From: Beijerinckiaceae bacterium
GTDB lineage: Bacteria > Pseudomonadota > Alphaproteobacteria > Rhizobiales > Beijerinckiaceae
DNA length: 64,000 nucleotides
NCBI GenBank assembly: GCA_947452455.1
Contig: CANGBX010000003.1
Location: forward strand, 186,001 to 250,000
Direction: 5' to 3'
Of this stretch, positions 29,292 through 38,290 are shown one piece after another; the first letter of the stretch is position 1, and each line of letters opens with the position of its first letter. The notes below the pieces were generated by a model. It saw only the letters and a list, made by a program, of their open reading frames with translations. It made no database searches and had not been told where the DNA came from. The translations under genes were made by a program, and so were the position numbers.

Positions 29292-29987
29292 ATGTCAGTA
29301 CCTGCGATTGCTTTGAGGGATGTGCATCTTAGTCTGGGGCGCGGGGCCGCCCGTGTCCACATCCTCAAGGGAATTTCACTCGATATTGCCAAAGGCGAGG
29401 CCGTTGGCCTTGTGGGGCCATCCGGTTCGGGCAAATCGACCTTGCTGATGACCATGGCGGGATTGGAGCGGCCTGATTCGGGCACCGTTCAAATCGATGG
29501 TGAAGATTTGGGGCCTCTGGATGAAGATGCGCTAGCCCGCTTTCGTGGCGCAAGGATTGGGATTGTCTTTCAATCCTTTCATCTGATTCCGACAATGACC
29601 GCGCTAGAAAATGTAGCGGTGCCGCTTGAGCTGGCTGATGCGCCTGATCCCTTTGGTCGCGCCCGTGAAGAGCTGAAACTTGTCGGCCTTGGCGACAGGC
29701 TCGACCATTATCCCGCGCAACTCTCGGGCGGCGAACAGCAGCGCGTCGCGCTGGCGCGTGCGGTGGCAACCGATCCGGCAATCCTTGTTGCAGATGAGCC
29801 CACCGGAAATCTCGATGAACAGACGGGCCAAAGCATCATTGATCTGATGTTCCGTTTAAAGCGGGAGCGTGGCTCAACTCTTGTGCTGGTCACGCATGAT
29901 CCGGGCCTCGCGTCGCTGTGCGACCGCCAGATACGGCTGCGCTCAGGCATGCTCGACATGCCGCGCGCGCTGGAGCCTGCGCAATGA
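29292..29987 (+). CDS. ABC transporter ATP-binding protein (YbbA/LolD type)
   Basis: A 231-residue ATPase with Walker A GPSGSGKSTLL, Q-loop FQSFHLIPTMTA, signature LSGGEQQRVALARA, Walker B ILVADEPTGNLD and switch His in LVTHD. The sequence belongs to the MacB/LolD/YbbA subfamily, whose ATPases pair with FtsX-like permeases that use ATP for work on the periplasmic side rather than for transport of a solute through the membrane. Its stop overlaps the permease start (ATGA). Confidence 0.92.
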   Translation: MSVPAIALRDVHLSLGRGAARVHILKGISLDIAKGEAVGLVGPSGSGKSTLLMTMAGLERPDSGTVQIDGEDLGPLDEDALARFRGARIGIVFQSFHLIPTMTALENVAVPLELADAPDPFGRAREELKLVGLGDRLDHYPAQLSGGEQQRVALARAVATDPAILVADEPTGNLDEQTGQSIIDLMFRLKRERGSTLVLVTHDPGLASLCDRQIRLRSGMLDMPRALEPAQ

Positions 29988-32560
29988 ATTCCAAAACATC
30001 GCGAAGCGCCATGCCGCTGATGCTGCGCCTTGCCTGGCGTGATTTGCGTGGCGGCTTGAAAGGCTTTCGCATTTTCCTCGCCTGTATCGCGCTAGGTGTT
30101 GCAGCCATCACAGGCGTTGGCTCTGTTTCGGATGGTTTGTCGGATGGGCTTGCGCGCGAAAGCCGCACGATACTGGGTGGCGATGTCTCCTTCTCACTCA
30201 TCCATCGCCAATTGACCGATGAAGAACGTGCTTTTCTCCAACGCTATGGCAGCATTTCCACAACGGGCAATTTGCGTGCCATGGCACGGCGTGCCGATGG
30301 ACGCACCTCACTCGTCGAAGCAAAAGCCATCGATCAGACTTATCCTTCCCTCGGCAAATTATTGATTGAGCCTCCTCTGCCAACCGATCAGACGCTGGCA
30401 AAAGACGGTGACGCTTTCGGATTGATCGCCGACCCTGCGTTGGTTGCGACATTGGATGTGAAAATCGGCGAACGTCTTTTCATCGGTGAGCAAGTTTTCA
30501 TCTTGCGGGCTTTGCTGCGCTCAGAACCTGACAAACTTGCAGGGGGCATTGGCTTTGGTCCACGCGTCATACTTTCGCGAGAGGCGCTAGAAGCCAGCGG
30601 TCTTGTGCAACCCGGCTCCCTCGTGCGCTGGAGCAATCGAGTCTTGATGAAGACATCGCGTCCCGGCATACCGGTGGATGATGCAGCCGTTGATCAATTC
30701 GTGACCGCTGCTGAGAAATCTTTTCCGGAAGCGGGATGGCAAATTCGCGGGCGTTCAAATGTCTCGCCGCAGTTTGAAAAGAACCTTGACCGTTTTACCC
30801 AATTCCTGACGCTCGTTGGCTTGACCGCTCTGATCGTCGGGGGGGTGGGCGTTGCAAGTGCGGTGCATGCTTTCATCGAGCGCAAGAAGCCTGATCTTGC
30901 AACACTGAAATCTCTGGGCGCCACAGGCTCCTATGTATTTCAAGTGGCATTGGTACAAGTGGTAATGGTGGCGCTTATTGGCATTGCCATCGGGTTGATG
31001 ATCGGCCTCTCACTGCCATTCATTTTGGCAAGCACTTTGGGAGCTGTGATCCCCTTTCCATTCACACCAGATATTTACCCCGAGCAAATTCTTGCAGGGC
31101 TTCTGTATGGACTGCTCACCGCTCTGGCTTTTTCACTTCTGCCGATTGGGCGCGCACATGATGTGCCGGTCTCGGGTCTCTTCCGGGATCAGGTGGAAAG
31201 TGATCAACGCCGTCCGCGTTTGCGCTACATCATTTTCACCACGCTTGCTGCAGCACTTTTGATTGGCACAGTGGCCGTTCTCGCCACCGATCAAAAACTC
31301 GCAGCTATCTACGGCGGAGCGACTTTGGTTGCCTTTGTTATTTTGCGTGGTGTGGCCTCAGGTATTACAGCACTTGCGCGCCGTATGCCGCGACCAAAAT
31401 CAACCGAATGGCGACTGGCGATTGGCAATATTCACCGCCCCGGTGCACTGACCTCTTCAGTTGTTTTATCGCTGGGTCTTGGCCTCACCTTGCTCGTGGC
31501 TCTGTCGCTGATTGATGGCAATATTCGTGAGCAATTGACGCGCGGTCTGCCCGGTCGCACGCCAAGCTTCTTCTTCATGGATATTCAAAACTCGCAGCTC
31601 GATGAATTTGGGGCGTTTCTTGAGCGCGCAGCGCCTGATGCGAAAATCGAACGCGTACCCATGATGCGCGGACGCGTGGTGCGCCTCAACGGCACGCTCG
31701 CATCTGAAGTCAAAGCAGCTGAAAATGCAGCATGGGTTCTCGAAGGTGATCGCGGCATCACCTATGCAGAAACTCTGCCCGACGGATCAACACTTCTAGA
31801 AGGTGAATGGTGGCCTGCAGATTACAAGGGACCCCCGCTTGTCTCCATGGAAGCAGAAGTCGCGCGCGGCCTTGGCCTCAAGAGCGGTGACAGCGTGACG
31901 ATCAATGTGTCTGGTCGTAATCTTACAGCACGCATCGCCAATCTGCGCACGGTGAATTGGCGCTCGCTTGGCATCAATTTCGTCTTTGTCTTTTCGCCAA
32001 ACACATTCGTAGGCGCGCCTCATTCATTTCTGGCGACAGCTGCTTTTCCCGGCGGTTCAGCCAGTGAGCGTGAACTGACGATTTTAAAAGATGTGGCCAA
32101 CCGCTTTCCAACCATCACCAGCCTGCGTGTGAAAGATGCGCTGGATGCCATTTCCGGCGCGATGGACCAACTGGCCTTTGCCATTCGCGGCGCGTCCGGA
32201 ATTGCGCTTGTCTCCTCCATCCTCGTTTTGGCGGGTGCGCTAGCCGCCGGACAGAGGGGGCGCATTTATGATGCGGTCGTGCTGAAAACATTGGGCGCCA
32301 CGAGACGGCGGCTCCTCAAAGCCTTTGTCATCGAATATGCCGTGCTGGGTCTGGCCACGGCGGTCTTCGGTCTTGTCGCAGGCGGTCTTGCCGCATGGTT
32401 CGTTCTGATCCGGGTCATGAAGCTCGAAAGCTTCACCTGGCTCTGGGGGGCCGCTTTGAGCGCCGTTGGCCTTGCCCTGATCGTGACGGTCGGGCTTGGG
32501 CTCATCGGGACCTGGCGGGTTTTGGGGCAAAAACCGGCGGCGCACCTGAGGGCTCTCTGA
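29984..32560 (+). CDS. FtsX-like ABC permease (YbbP type)
   Basis: An 858-residue protein with the YbbP arrangement: one N-terminal helix (FRIFLACIALGVAAITGVGS), a large periplasmic domain, then two FtsX-type permease blocks. These include GLTALIVGGVGVASAVHAFI (near 280), helices around 330-450, and a C-terminal set with VLAGALAAGQRGRIYDAVVL near 760. It starts inside the ABC ATPase stop codon at 29984; the longer upstream frame overlaps that gene. Together with divergent tesA this points to a role in envelope lipid handling, but the substrate of YbbAP is not established. Confidence 0.9.
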   Translation: MNSKTSRSAMPLMLRLAWRDLRGGLKGFRIFLACIALGVAAITGVGSVSDGLSDGLARESRTILGGDVSFSLIHRQLTDEERAFLQRYGSISTTGNLRAMARRADGRTSLVEAKAIDQTYPSLGKLLIEPPLPTDQTLAKDGDAFGLIADPALVATLDVKIGERLFIGEQVFILRALLRSEPDKLAGGIGFGPRVILSREALEASGLVQPGSLVRWSNRVLMKTSRPGIPVDDAAVDQFVTAAEKSFPEAGWQIRGRSNVSPQFEKNLDRFTQFLTLVGLTALIVGGVGVASAVHAFIERKKPDLATLKSLGATGSYVFQVALVQVVMVALIGIAIGLMIGLSLPFILASTLGAVIPFPFTPDIYPEQILAGLLYGLLTALAFSLLPIGRAHDVPVSGLFRDQVESDQRRPRLRYIIFTTLAAALLIGTVAVLATDQKLAAIYGGATLVAFVILRGVASGITALARRMPRPKSTEWRLAIGNIHRPGALTSSVVLSLGLGLTLLVALSLIDGNIREQLTRGLPGRTPSFFFMDIQNSQLDEFGAFLERAAPDAKIERVPMMRGRVVRLNGTLASEVKAAENAAWVLEGDRGITYAETLPDGSTLLEGEWWPADYKGPPLVSMEAEVARGLGLKSGDSVTINVSGRNLTARIANLRTVNWRSLGINFVFVFSPNTFVGAPHSFLATAAFPGGSASERELTILKDVANRFPTITSLRVKDALDAISGAMDQLAFAIRGASGIALVSSILVLAGALAAGQRGRIYDAVVLKTLGATRRRLLKAFVIEYAVLGLATAVFGLVAGGLAAWFVLIRVMKLESFTWLWGAALSAVGLALIVTVGLGLIGTWRVLGQKPAAHLRAL

Positions 32561-32631
32561 TTTGTGATCAGTCCTTTTGGCCTATGACGGGTTCCCAAGC
32601 GCGGATTTGATCAACAAGCTTGCCAAACCAT

Positions 32632-32660
32632 CTTGTAGGACGATGAGACCCAATCCATAT
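32632..32660 (+). promoter_or_regulatory. Candidate heat-shock (RpoH-type) promoter of the Bax-inhibitor-1 gene
   Basis: CTTG at 32632-32635 and CCATAT at 32655-32660 are separated by 19 bases. This resembles alphaproteobacterial RpoH promoters (CTTGAA, about 17 bases, CCATAT-like) and has the same spacing as the element before htpG. It lies 66 bases before the start codon. Confidence 0.45.
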
Positions 32661-32725
32661 TATCCACAGGCAGAGGCCTGACCGGGTTCCGGCGGGTGCG
32701 TCTGCGCTAAACTTGAGAGGAAACC

Positions 32726-33466
32726 ATGTCCGACTTCGACCGCAACGCTTCGCTCCCTTGGGGCTCTGGCGTAGCCCGGGCCGGCACCGTCGAGTACGAC
32801 CAGGGCCTGCGCTCCTATATGCTCGGCATTTATAATCTGATGACCTTGGCGCTGGGCGTCACCGCTCTGGTTGCCATGTCGATCTTCATGATGGGCAAGA
32901 CGAGCCCGGTCGTGCAGGCACTCTACATGTCGCCCCTGAAGTGGGTTGTCATGCTGGCCCCGCTCGGCTTCATCTTCTTCCTGTCCTTCCGCTTCGAGCG
33001 AATGAGCTACACGGCCCTGCTCGGAACATTCCTCGCCTTTGCTGCGACGATGGGCCTGTCGATGGGTTCGATTGGCTTCGTCTTCAAAGCTGGCAGCATC
33101 GTGCAGGCTCTGTTTGCGACGACCGCCGCCTTCGCTGCTCTGAGCCTTTATGGCTACACCACCAAGCGTAGCCTCTCGGGGATGGGTTCGTTCTTGGTCA
33201 TGGGCCTCTTCGGCCTGATGATCGCGAGCCTGATCAACCTCTTCGTGGGTTCGGGCGTGTTCTCCTTCGTGATCTCGCTGCTGGGCGTCGTGATCTTCGC
33301 AGGTCTCACCGCTTGGGATACGCAGCGCCTCAAGGAAGAATATGACCTCGTCGCCGGCACGGATATGGCTGGCAAGGCGTCGATCATGGGTGCGCTGACG
33401 CTTTACCTGAACTTCGTGAACATGTTCCAGTTCATCCTCTCGCTGATTGGCCAGCGCGAAGACTAA
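32726..33466 (+). CDS. Bax inhibitor-1 / YccA family membrane protein
   Basis: A 246-residue protein with seven hydrophobic segments. DQGLRSYMLGIYNLMTLALG near the start and TAWDTQRLKEEYDLV near residue 195 are family hallmarks; the latter includes acidic residues linked to pH-dependent calcium leak in the characterised member BsYetJ. In bacteria such proteins modulate FtsH or act as channels; the exact role here is unknown. A single-gene unit with its own promoter candidate and a strong terminator. Confidence 0.93.
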   Translation: MSDFDRNASLPWGSGVARAGTVEYDQGLRSYMLGIYNLMTLALGVTALVAMSIFMMGKTSPVVQALYMSPLKWVVMLAPLGFIFFLSFRFERMSYTALLGTFLAFAATMGLSMGSIGFVFKAGSIVQALFATTAAFAALSLYGYTTKRSLSGMGSFLVMGLFGLMIASLINLFVGSGVFSFVISLLGVVIFAGLTAWDTQRLKEEYDLVAGTDMAGKASIMGALTLYLNFVNMFQFILSLIGQRED

Positions 33467-33485
33467 GAACGGAAACGAGAATGCG

Positions 33486-33514
33486 AAAGGCCCCGCAAAT
33501 GCGGGGCCTTTTTG
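33486..33514. terminator. Bidirectional intrinsic terminator
   Basis: AAGGCCCCGC (33487-33496) pairs with GCGGGGCCTT (33501-33510) over 10 bases with an AAAT loop and a T-run. It lies between the convergent Bax-inhibitor-1 and DUF2794 genes. Confidence 0.85.
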
Positions 33515-33532
33515 CTTTTTGGGCTCTTCTTT

Positions 33533-33940
33533 TCAAACGCGCACAAGGCGCACATTCTTTTCCAAAACGGCAATGACGCGCGCCAAATCTGAGCCGCGCT
33601 TCATAACAAGTCCTCCGGCCGCGACAACAGCATAAGCGCCCTGTTTGCGCGCGAGCCGCGGATCTTTCTCGATGCGATAGATCGGCACTTCAGACGCCCG
33701 CCGGAAGATCGAGAAGACAGCGATGTTCTTGTCGAAATCAATCGCGTAATCGCGCCATTCACCAGCCGCAACTTTGCGGCCATAGAGATTGAGAATGATC
33801 CCCAGCTCGTGCCGATCAAAGGAAACGACCGGTGGCGCCGACGGTGTTGGTGGCGGGGTGTGCGGCTGCGGCGAGACGAGCCGCAAATGCGAGCTGGCGG
33901 TCTCAGATTGAGCTGGCGCTTGAAGCTTCTGGTCGTCCAT
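33533..33940 (-). CDS. DUF2794 family protein
   Basis: A 135-residue protein starting MDDQKLQAPAQSE at 33940, directly behind the strong ribosome-binding site CGGAGGTGCC; the longer open frame above is discarded. Residues 20-38 are Pro-rich and probably disordered. The conserved part begins VVSFDRHELGIILNLYGRKV and includes GEWRDYAIDFDKNIAVFSIF and RIEKDPRLARKQGAYAVV. DUF2794 is an alphaproteobacterial family of unknown function. It is divergent from htpG with a 147-base gap. Confidence 0.85.
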   Translation of the reverse strand: MDDQKLQAPAQSETASSHLRLVSPQPHTPPPTPSAPPVVSFDRHELGIILNLYGRKVAAGEWRDYAIDFDKNIAVFSIFRRASEVPIYRIEKDPRLARKQGAYAVVAAGGLVMKRGSDLARVIAVLEKNVRLVRV

Positions 33941-34009
33941 GGCACCTCCGAATCGGAATGATCCTGTTTTCAACCGCCACGCACAAGCCCTGCAGGGAAC
34001 GGGGGCCGT

Positions 34010-34038
34010 CTTGAAACTCGAGCCCCTCACCGCAATAT
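34010..34038 (+). promoter_or_regulatory. Candidate heat-shock (RpoH-type) promoter of htpG
   Basis: CTTGAAA at 34010-34016 exactly matches the sigma32 -35 motif. CAATAT at 34033-34038 lies 17 bases after CTTGAA. The position, about 50 bases before the start codon of a known heat-shock gene, supports the call. Confidence 0.6.
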
Positions 34039-34087
34039 GTGCGTGGCAACCCCATTTCCTGCATGAATCAAGAGCCAAGAAGAGACC

Positions 34088-36004
34088 ATGACCGACAATT
34101 CCGGCGCTCCCACGGGCACACCCCACGCTTTCCAGGCTGATGTTTCCCGCCTGCTGCACCTGATGGTGCATTCAATCTATTCCGACCGCGATATTTTCGT
34201 CCGCGAGCTTGTCTCCAATGCCGCGGATGCTTGCGAAAAGCTGCGCTATGAGGCCCTGACCCAGCCCGGCCTGATGAGCGATGAGGGTGGCTTTGCAATC
34301 AAAGTCACGGTGGATGATGCCAATCACCGCATCATCATTGCCGATAATGGCATTGGCATGAGCCATGATGATCTGGTCTCCGCGCTCGGCACGATTGCCA
34401 GTTCCGGCACCCGCGCCTTTCTCGACAAATTGTCGAACACCGAAGGCGAAGAGAAAGCCAAAGGCGCAGAACTCATCGGCCAATTTGGTATCGGGTTCTA
34501 TTCTGCCTTCATGGTGGCTGACAAAGTCAGCGTCGAAACACGCAAGGCGGGCTCACAAGACGCCTATGTTTGGGAATCGGAAGGCCAAGGCACTTATGTC
34601 ACGCGCCCGATCCAGCTTGATGAAGCACCTGTCCATGGCACGCGTGTCACGCTCCATCTCAATGATGAAAGTCATGAATATGCCAAGCCCGGTCGCTTGG
34701 CGCGCATCATTCGCGAACATTCGAGCGCCATCGCCATTCCGGTCGATGTGATCGAAAAAGATGGAGAAGAAGAGCAGCGTGTGGCCGAAGGCTCCGCCCT
34801 GTGGACACGCGCCAAGAGCGATATCAAACCCGAAGAATATACGGATTTTTATCGCTCGCTCGCTGGCCAGTTTGATGAGCCTGCGCAGACGATCCATTGG
34901 CGCGCTGAAGGGCGACAAGAATATAGCGTGCTGGCTTTCATTCCAGGTTCACGTCCGCTCGATTTGTTTGATCCGGCGCGGAAAGGACGCAGCAAACTTT
35001 ATGTTCGTCGCGTCCTCATCTCGCAAGAAGCTGACCTTCTGCCTGGCTGGTTGCGCTTCGTGCGGCTTGTTGTTGATTCAAGCGACTTGCCGCTGAATGT
35101 CTCGCGCGAAATGATTCAGGACAGCCCTGTCTTTGCAGCCATTCGCAAAGGCATCGTCAATCGTCTTTTACAAGAACTCACCAAGACGGCTGAAAACGAT
35201 CCGGATACTTTCAAATCTATCTGGGCAAATTTTGGCGCTGTCTTGAAAGAGGGTCTCTATGAAGACCCGGAACGACGCGATGGGCTGTTTAAGCTCGCGC
35301 GTTTTGCGACATCCAAAAATACAGAAACAGTGCGCACGCTGACTGACTATATAGCGGATCTGCGCCCCAATCAGACAGATATCTGGTACATCACGGGTGA
35401 TGATCAAAAGCGTCTTGAAAAAAGCCCGCAATTGGAAGGCTTCCGTTCACGCGGCATTGAAGTTCTTTTGCTCTCCGATCCTGTCGATGCTTTCTGGGTT
35501 TCAACAGCGCTTGGCTTTGAGGGCAAGCCTTTCAAGTCTGTGACGCAGGGAACAGCTGATATTGCCAATGTGCCTTTGCTGGAAGGCGAAACAGCGCCTT
35601 CAAAAGAAACATCTGCGGAAGTGGCGACACTCATCGCCTTTATGAAGCAGACGCTTTCCGACAATGTTGATGATGTGCGCGCCTCCGATCGTTTGGCTGA
35701 AAGTGCGGCTTGCCTTGTTGCGCCCGCGCATGGACGCGATAGACGATTGGAGCAAATTCTTGCGCAGGGCGGCATGGGCTCAATCAGCAAACCGGTGCTT
35801 GAAGTCAATCCAGCCCATCCGCTGGTTGCTGCGCTCGCATCTCACTTCGCCAAGGGCGACGATAAATCTCTGATCGAAGATGCTGCATGGCTCATTCATG
35901 ATGAGGCGCGTGTGGCTGATGGTGAGCCGCCTGCCGACCCGACACAATTCATTGCCCGCCTGACACGGATGATGACACGCGCTGCGCAAGCACCCAGTGC
36001 ATGA
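34088..36004 (+). CDS. htpG: Molecular chaperone HtpG (Hsp90)
   Basis: The 638-residue Hsp90 homologue has an N-terminal GHKL ATPase domain with LLHLMVHSIYSDRDIFVREL, the nucleotide-binding IIADNGIGMSHDDLV and GQFGIGFYSAFMVADKV, a middle domain with the catalytic-loop Arg near SDLPLNVSREMIQDSPV, and a C-terminal dimer domain. It refolds client proteins under stress in the cytoplasm. The ATG at 34088 follows an AAGAGA ribosome-binding site. The stop overlaps the prmC start (ATGA), so prmC is probably translated from the same message. Confidence 0.97.
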   Translation: MTDNSGAPTGTPHAFQADVSRLLHLMVHSIYSDRDIFVRELVSNAADACEKLRYEALTQPGLMSDEGGFAIKVTVDDANHRIIIADNGIGMSHDDLVSALGTIASSGTRAFLDKLSNTEGEEKAKGAELIGQFGIGFYSAFMVADKVSVETRKAGSQDAYVWESEGQGTYVTRPIQLDEAPVHGTRVTLHLNDESHEYAKPGRLARIIREHSSAIAIPVDVIEKDGEEEQRVAEGSALWTRAKSDIKPEEYTDFYRSLAGQFDEPAQTIHWRAEGRQEYSVLAFIPGSRPLDLFDPARKGRSKLYVRRVLISQEADLLPGWLRFVRLVVDSSDLPLNVSREMIQDSPVFAAIRKGIVNRLLQELTKTAENDPDTFKSIWANFGAVLKEGLYEDPERRDGLFKLARFATSKNTETVRTLTDYIADLRPNQTDIWYITGDDQKRLEKSPQLEGFRSRGIEVLLLSDPVDAFWVSTALGFEGKPFKSVTQGTADIANVPLLEGETAPSKETSAEVATLIAFMKQTLSDNVDDVRASDRLAESAACLVAPAHGRDRRLEQILAQGGMGSISKPVLEVNPAHPLVAALASHFAKGDDKSLIEDAAWLIHDEARVADGEPPADPTQFIARLTRMMTRAAQAPSA

Positions 36005-36879
36005 GTGCTGAAGTGCAGATCAACGCTGGCCTCGGTATCACCGAGGCCTTCCGTCTTTTGACTGGTCTCTTGGCTGAAAATAAGATCAGCCAAGCCGAGG
36101 CTGAAGCGCGTGTGCTTTTATTGGCCGCAACACAAATGTCGCGCGCGCAATTGATCACTCAATCAGATCGCATAATCTCGACATCCGAGGCAGATGTGCT
36201 CTCCGTCTGGATTACGCGCCGGCTCGCTGGTGAGCCTGTCACGCGCATCACGGGGCGGCGTGACTTCTGGACACTCGATTTACGTGTCACGCCGGACGTG
36301 CTCGACCCGCGTGCTGACAGCGAAGTCATTATCGAGACCACACTCGATCTGCTGGGGGCGCGCCGCAATGATAATTTGCGCATTCTGGATCTGGGGACAG
36401 GCACAGGCGCGCTCTTATTGGCGCTTCTCTCGGAATGTCCGCAAGCAACAGGTGTTGGGATTGATCTCTCGCCCGCCGCCTGCGCCGTTGCGCAAGACAA
36501 TGGTCAGCGCAATGGCCTAGCGGCACGCGCTACATTTCAACAGGGGCATTGGGCCGATGCGCTCAACGAGACGTTTGATCTCGTCCTGTCCAACCCGCCC
36601 TATATTGAAACCGCCACCATTGCTGGGCTCGACACGGAAGTGCGCGATCACGACCCCATGCTCGCGCTGGACGGCGGACCAGACGGGCTGACCGCCTATC
36701 GGGCCATCATCAAGGACCTGCCGCGCCTTCTGCGCCCATCCGGCCTTTGCGTACTGGAACTCGGGATCGGCCAGGCTGGCGCTGTCACCGCTCTGGCCGA
36801 GGCGGCCGGACTGGCCCAAAAAGCGTTGCGGCGGGACCTCGGCGGGGTCGAGCGAGCCTTGGCTCTAGCTTGGCCCTGA
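36001..36879 (+). CDS. prmC: Peptide chain release factor N5-glutamine methyltransferase
   Basis: A 292-residue class I methyltransferase that modifies the GGQ glutamine of release factors. The N-terminal helical domain is followed by RITGRRDFWTLDLRVTPDVL, the SAM motif LDLGTGTGALLLALL (about residues 131-145) and the catalytic NPPY in LVLSNPPYIE (about 199). LALDGGPDGLTAYRAI near 222 is also diagnostic. In Rhizobiales prmC commonly sits beside the DUF4167 gene, as here, though usually with prfA upstream rather than htpG. Confidence 0.94.
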   Translation: MSAEVQINAGLGITEAFRLLTGLLAENKISQAEAEARVLLLAATQMSRAQLITQSDRIISTSEADVLSVWITRRLAGEPVTRITGRRDFWTLDLRVTPDVLDPRADSEVIIETTLDLLGARRNDNLRILDLGTGTGALLLALLSECPQATGVGIDLSPAACAVAQDNGQRNGLAARATFQQGHWADALNETFDLVLSNPPYIETATIAGLDTEVRDHDPMLALDGGPDGLTAYRAIIKDLPRLLRPSGLCVLELGIGQAGAVTALAEAAGLAQKALRRDLGGVERALALAWP

Positions 36880-37246
36880 TCTGAGGGTCGCTCTCCCCAG
36901 ATTTTCCTATTTGCCCCTTGGCGGGCGGACCGAAACCGACTAAACAGGAAAGCAGAAATCGCCTCGGTTCTGCATGCGCAGTGGCTGAAGGCCCGTTGAG
37001 AACGAATTCGGTTCTCCGGTCGTTTGCCTGGCGTGGTTCCGGGTTGGACGAGGCGAAAGTCCCCAAATTCAGTGATCCAGCAAAGTGCAGCGGATCATCG
37101 AGTCTCAGGTCTAGAACCTGAGTTTTAACAGACCGGCCGGAGAGCCTATTCGCCTTAACCAATATAGCTCCTGAAGCGCCCTTCTTTCCCCTCGGCCGCA
37201 TCCTGCGGACCCGACTGGGTACTGGCGCATTATGCAAGGATCATCG
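36880..37246. other. Structured intergenic region upstream of the DUF4167 gene
   Basis: No convincing coding frame exists in these 367 bases. Several inverted repeats occur: CCG-TT-GAGAAC with GTTCTC-CGG (36993-37019), GATCC with GGATC (about 37075-37097), and CTCAGGT with ACCTGAG (37104-37122) followed by TTTT. The last resembles a small terminator. The region could be a long leader of the next gene or a small RNA ending near 37126. Confidence 0.4.
37104..37126 (+). terminator. Possible small intrinsic terminator
   Basis: CTCAGGT (37104-37110) pairs with ACCTGAG (37116-37122) over a 5-base loop and is followed by TTTT. The stem is short, so this is weak; it may end prmC transcripts or a small RNA. 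Confidence 0.35.
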
Positions 37247-38095
37247 ATGAGACCTGGTCAGAACAAGCGTATGCGTGGCCGCAACAATAATAATCGCAAA
37301 GGCCCCAATCCGCTCACCCGGACCTATGAATCCAACGGGCCTGACGTGAAGATTCGCGGAACGGCGCATCATGTTGCGGAAAAATATCTGCAACTTGCTC
37401 GCGATGCGCAGTCCTCCGGCGATCCCGTGATGGCAGAAAGCTATTTGCAACATGCGGAACATTACTTCCGCATTATTGCGGCAGCCCAACAGGCGCAGCA
37501 GCAAGCCCAAGCCGGCTATGTGCGCCCCGCTGGCGAAGCCGAGGCCGAAGAAGAGGATGATGATGACGGCGGCATGCCGGATCGTTTTGCCTCGCCCTTC
37601 GAAAAGCAACAGCAGAACAATCCGAACCCGCAGCCCTATCAGGGCCAGCCACAACCCTTCGCGGGAGGCCCACAGCCTTTCGTGCAGAATGGCGGCTTCA
37701 ATGGTCAGCAGGGTGGCGGCCAGCCGCAAGGCGAGCGTCAGGAGCGCGGTCCGCGCCCCGAGCGCCCCTATCAAGAGCGCAACCAACAAGGTCGTCACAA
37801 CAATCCGAACAGGGGCCCACGCCCCGACCGTCCGCAGTTTCAGCAGCCACGTTTTGACAATCGCCCCGAAGGTGATGAACAGCCCGATGCCGGCCTGCCG
37901 GCTTTCATCACCGCGCCCGTGCGCATTCCTACAGGTGATGAAATAGCCATGGCGAGCGGCGAACAGCCAAACCCCGGTCAAGATATGGGCGAGGGTGAAG
38001 GTGTCGGCTTCCATCTGCGTCCGCGCCGTCGGCGTCGGCGCAACGGCGAAGAAGGCGAAAATTTCCCGCGTGGCGATGCGCCTAACGCGGAATGA
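37247..38095 (+). CDS. DUF4167 domain protein
   Basis: A 282-residue protein. The conserved DUF4167 domain is at the N-terminus: RMRGRNNNNRKGPNPLTRTY, then VKIRGTAHHVAEKYLQLARD and SYLQHAEHYFRIIAAAQ (to about residue 82). The rest is low complexity: an acidic EEEDDDDGG block, then long Gln, Pro, Asn, Gly and Arg-rich stretches, ending in a basic RPRRRRRRNGEEGE cluster. Basic, disordered composition suggests nucleic-acid or ribosome contact, but no function is established. The ATG at 37247 is preferred to 37232 because AAGGA at 37236-37240 is well spaced for it. Confidence 0.87.
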   Translation: MRPGQNKRMRGRNNNNRKGPNPLTRTYESNGPDVKIRGTAHHVAEKYLQLARDAQSSGDPVMAESYLQHAEHYFRIIAAAQQAQQQAQAGYVRPAGEAEAEEEDDDDGGMPDRFASPFEKQQQNNPNPQPYQGQPQPFAGGPQPFVQNGGFNGQQGGGQPQGERQERGPRPERPYQERNQQGRHNNPNRGPRPDRPQFQQPRFDNRPEGDEQPDAGLPAFITAPVRIPTGDEIAMASGEQPNPGQDMGEGEGVGFHLRPRRRRRRNGEEGENFPRGDAPNAE

Positions 38096-38101
38096 GACGA
38101 G

Positions 38102-38126
38102 AAGGGGCCTGCGGGCCCCTTTTTCT
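38102..38126 (+). terminator. Intrinsic terminator after the DUF4167 gene
   Basis: AAGGGGCC (38102-38109) pairs with GGCCCCTT (38114-38121) around a TGCG loop, followed by TTTTTCTTT. Confidence 0.85.
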
Positions 38127-38290
38127 TTGACCGTCTCTGATCAAGATCAGGGAGCAAGAAAGGTTGATCTGCTCCTCTTTTATGACGGCGCGCCTCTTCC
38201 TACATGAGTCTCAGAGGGTCGCCGTCAGGGGCCCTGAGTTCGACGCTGCAGCATTGCTTCGGGGTGACTGCACCGGTTGAGGAGTAGACC

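Noticed and set aside
36785-37237. 150-codon minus-strand frame covering the gap after prmC
   Set aside because: It overlaps the conserved end of prmC, has Arg/Pro-rich random composition and no ribosome-binding site.
37700-38060. Tandem repeat in the DUF4167 gene
   Set aside because: The Gln/Pro/Arg-rich stretch is low complexity without a regular repeat unit.
38127-38290. RpoH promoter upstream of clpB
   Set aside because: No CTTG box with correctly spaced -10 element was seen; GGTTGATC followed by TTTTATG is spaced too closely.
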